Below are positions 63,648 through 64,000 of a DNA stretch of 64,000 bases, in pieces. The translations under genes were made by a program, and so were the position numbers. The stretch's first letter is position 1; each line of letters starts with the position of its first letter. Below the pieces are notes generated by a model. It did no database searches and had not been told where the DNA came from. It saw only the letters and a list, made by a program, of their open reading frames with translations. The stretch is from Neobacillus sp. FSL H8-0543 (GTDB lineage: Bacteria; Bacillota; Bacilli; Bacillales; Cytobacillaceae): contig NZ_CP151943.1 of the NCBI RefSeq assembly GCF_038592905.1, positions 4,662,501 through 4,726,500 of the forward strand, in the 5' to 3' direction.

Positions 63648-64000
63648 ATGAAAAAACTACTTTCACTTATTGTACTAGCTTTGGTAATGCTTGTCGCTGG
63701 ATGTGGAGCTGAAGAATCAACGGGGAAAGATACGTCGCCATCGAAAGAGGCTAAGAAGAAAATTGCCCTTGTCCTTCCAGAGAAAATGGGGGTAAACCCA
63801 TTCTTCCAGCAAATGGATGAAGGTGCAAAACAAGCGGCAGAAGAATTTGGAATAGAATTAAAGACAATCGAATCAACTGATCATTCTGCGATCGAAGAAA
63901 ACCTTAGGGTTGCAGTTGCAGAAGGATATGATTTAATCATTACTTCATCATTTGAATCAGAGGATGCATTAAAAAAGATAGCAACAGAAAATCCAGATCG
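63648..64000 (+). CDS. BMP-family substrate-binding lipoprotein, cut by the window end
   Basis: The first 117 codons of an ABC-transporter solute-binding lipoprotein. Lipobox VAGC (Cys19), then the BMP/Med-type fold: IALVLPEKMGVNPFFQQMD, then the DLIITSSFESEDALKKIA segment. BMP proteins usually bind nucleosides. The gene is under a SAM-I riboswitch, so its ligand is likely tied to methionine or SAM-derived nucleoside salvage. GGGGGAAC precedes the ATG. Partial: the 3' part lies outside the window. Confidence 0.85.
   Translation, partial: MKKLLSLIVLALVMLVAGCGAEESTGKDTSPSKEAKKKIALVLPEKMGVNPFFQQMDEGAKQAAEEFGIELKTIESTDHSAIEENLRVAVAEGYDLIITSSFESEDALKKIATENPD

Noticed and set aside
1..64000. tRNA, rRNA, CRISPR arrays, prophage or intact transposase genes
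   Set aside because: Looked for on both strands by eye; none found.

Overview
The window looks like chromosomal DNA from a low-GC, endospore-forming member of the Bacillaceae. The evidence is AT-rich sequence, strong GGAGG-type ribosome binding sites with frequent TTG and GTG starts, and sporulation or germination genes: a tricistronic GerA-type receptor, a YhcN/YlaJ lipoprotein and a SleB-like cell-wall hydrolase. A YisP-like squalene/phytoene-synthase-family protein is also present. No rRNA, tRNA, CRISPR array, prophage or intact insertion sequence was seen.

Layout. 0.2-9.8 kb: catechol-dioxygenase-like VOC protein and LLM flavin monooxygenase; AI-2E transporter and YisP on the minus strand; an NCS2 purine permease divergent from a LysR regulator; a cupredoxin; a PhnB-like VOC protein; a DUF2975/XRE pair. 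10.0-10.8 kb: a selenoprotein of the glycine/betaine/sarcosine/D-proline reductase selenoprotein-B-like family, read through an in-frame UGA with a SECIS-like hairpin just downstream. 11-19.5 kb: zinc-ribbon/DUF4352 protein, GerA-C-B operon, amidohydrolase, a lipoprotein and an alpha/beta hydrolase. 19.6-28.6 kb: glucose/sorbosone dehydrogenase-like protein, YhcN, an SDR with a degenerate active site, a membrane-anchored serine hydrolase, DinB, SleB-like hydrolase and an EamA exporter. 29-38.7 kb: a catabolic cluster with EthD protein, FCD-type GntR regulator, two-subunit 2-oxoacid:ferredoxin oxidoreductase, Leu/Phe/Val dehydrogenase, SDR, cupin, Na+/solute symporter and FAD amine/amino-acid oxidase. 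It has a clear promoter with an overlapping operator. 39-52.7 kb: SDR, excalibur-domain protein, secreted PHP hydrolase with a HupE/UreJ membrane protein, a GntP permease/beta-hydroxyacid dehydrogenase/LysR cluster, YitT, an MBL-fold hydrolase, small proteins and a methyltransferase. 53.0-54.5 kb: an unusual fusion of an EEP nuclease, a HEPN-like domain with an RNxxxH motif and paired CBS domains, with a second in-frame start. 54.7-62.3 kb: a LevR/GfrR-type sigma-54 activator and a mannose-family PTS with two SIS-domain deglycases, matching the gfrABCDEF glucoselysine/fructoselysine pathway and preceded by a near-perfect -24/-12 promoter. 63.0-64.0 kb: a small Cys-containing ORF, then a SAM-I riboswitch controlling a BMP-family lipoprotein cut by the window end.

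Intergenic DNA is littered with a dispersed repeat family (GGGACGGTTC ... GAACCGTCCC ends, ~60-150 nt, mostly just 3' of genes). It also carries decayed gene fragments: an MscS-like channel, a duplicated lipoprotein tail, an XdhC tail and a LysR tail. Function calls rest on motif recognition by eye; no database search was run.
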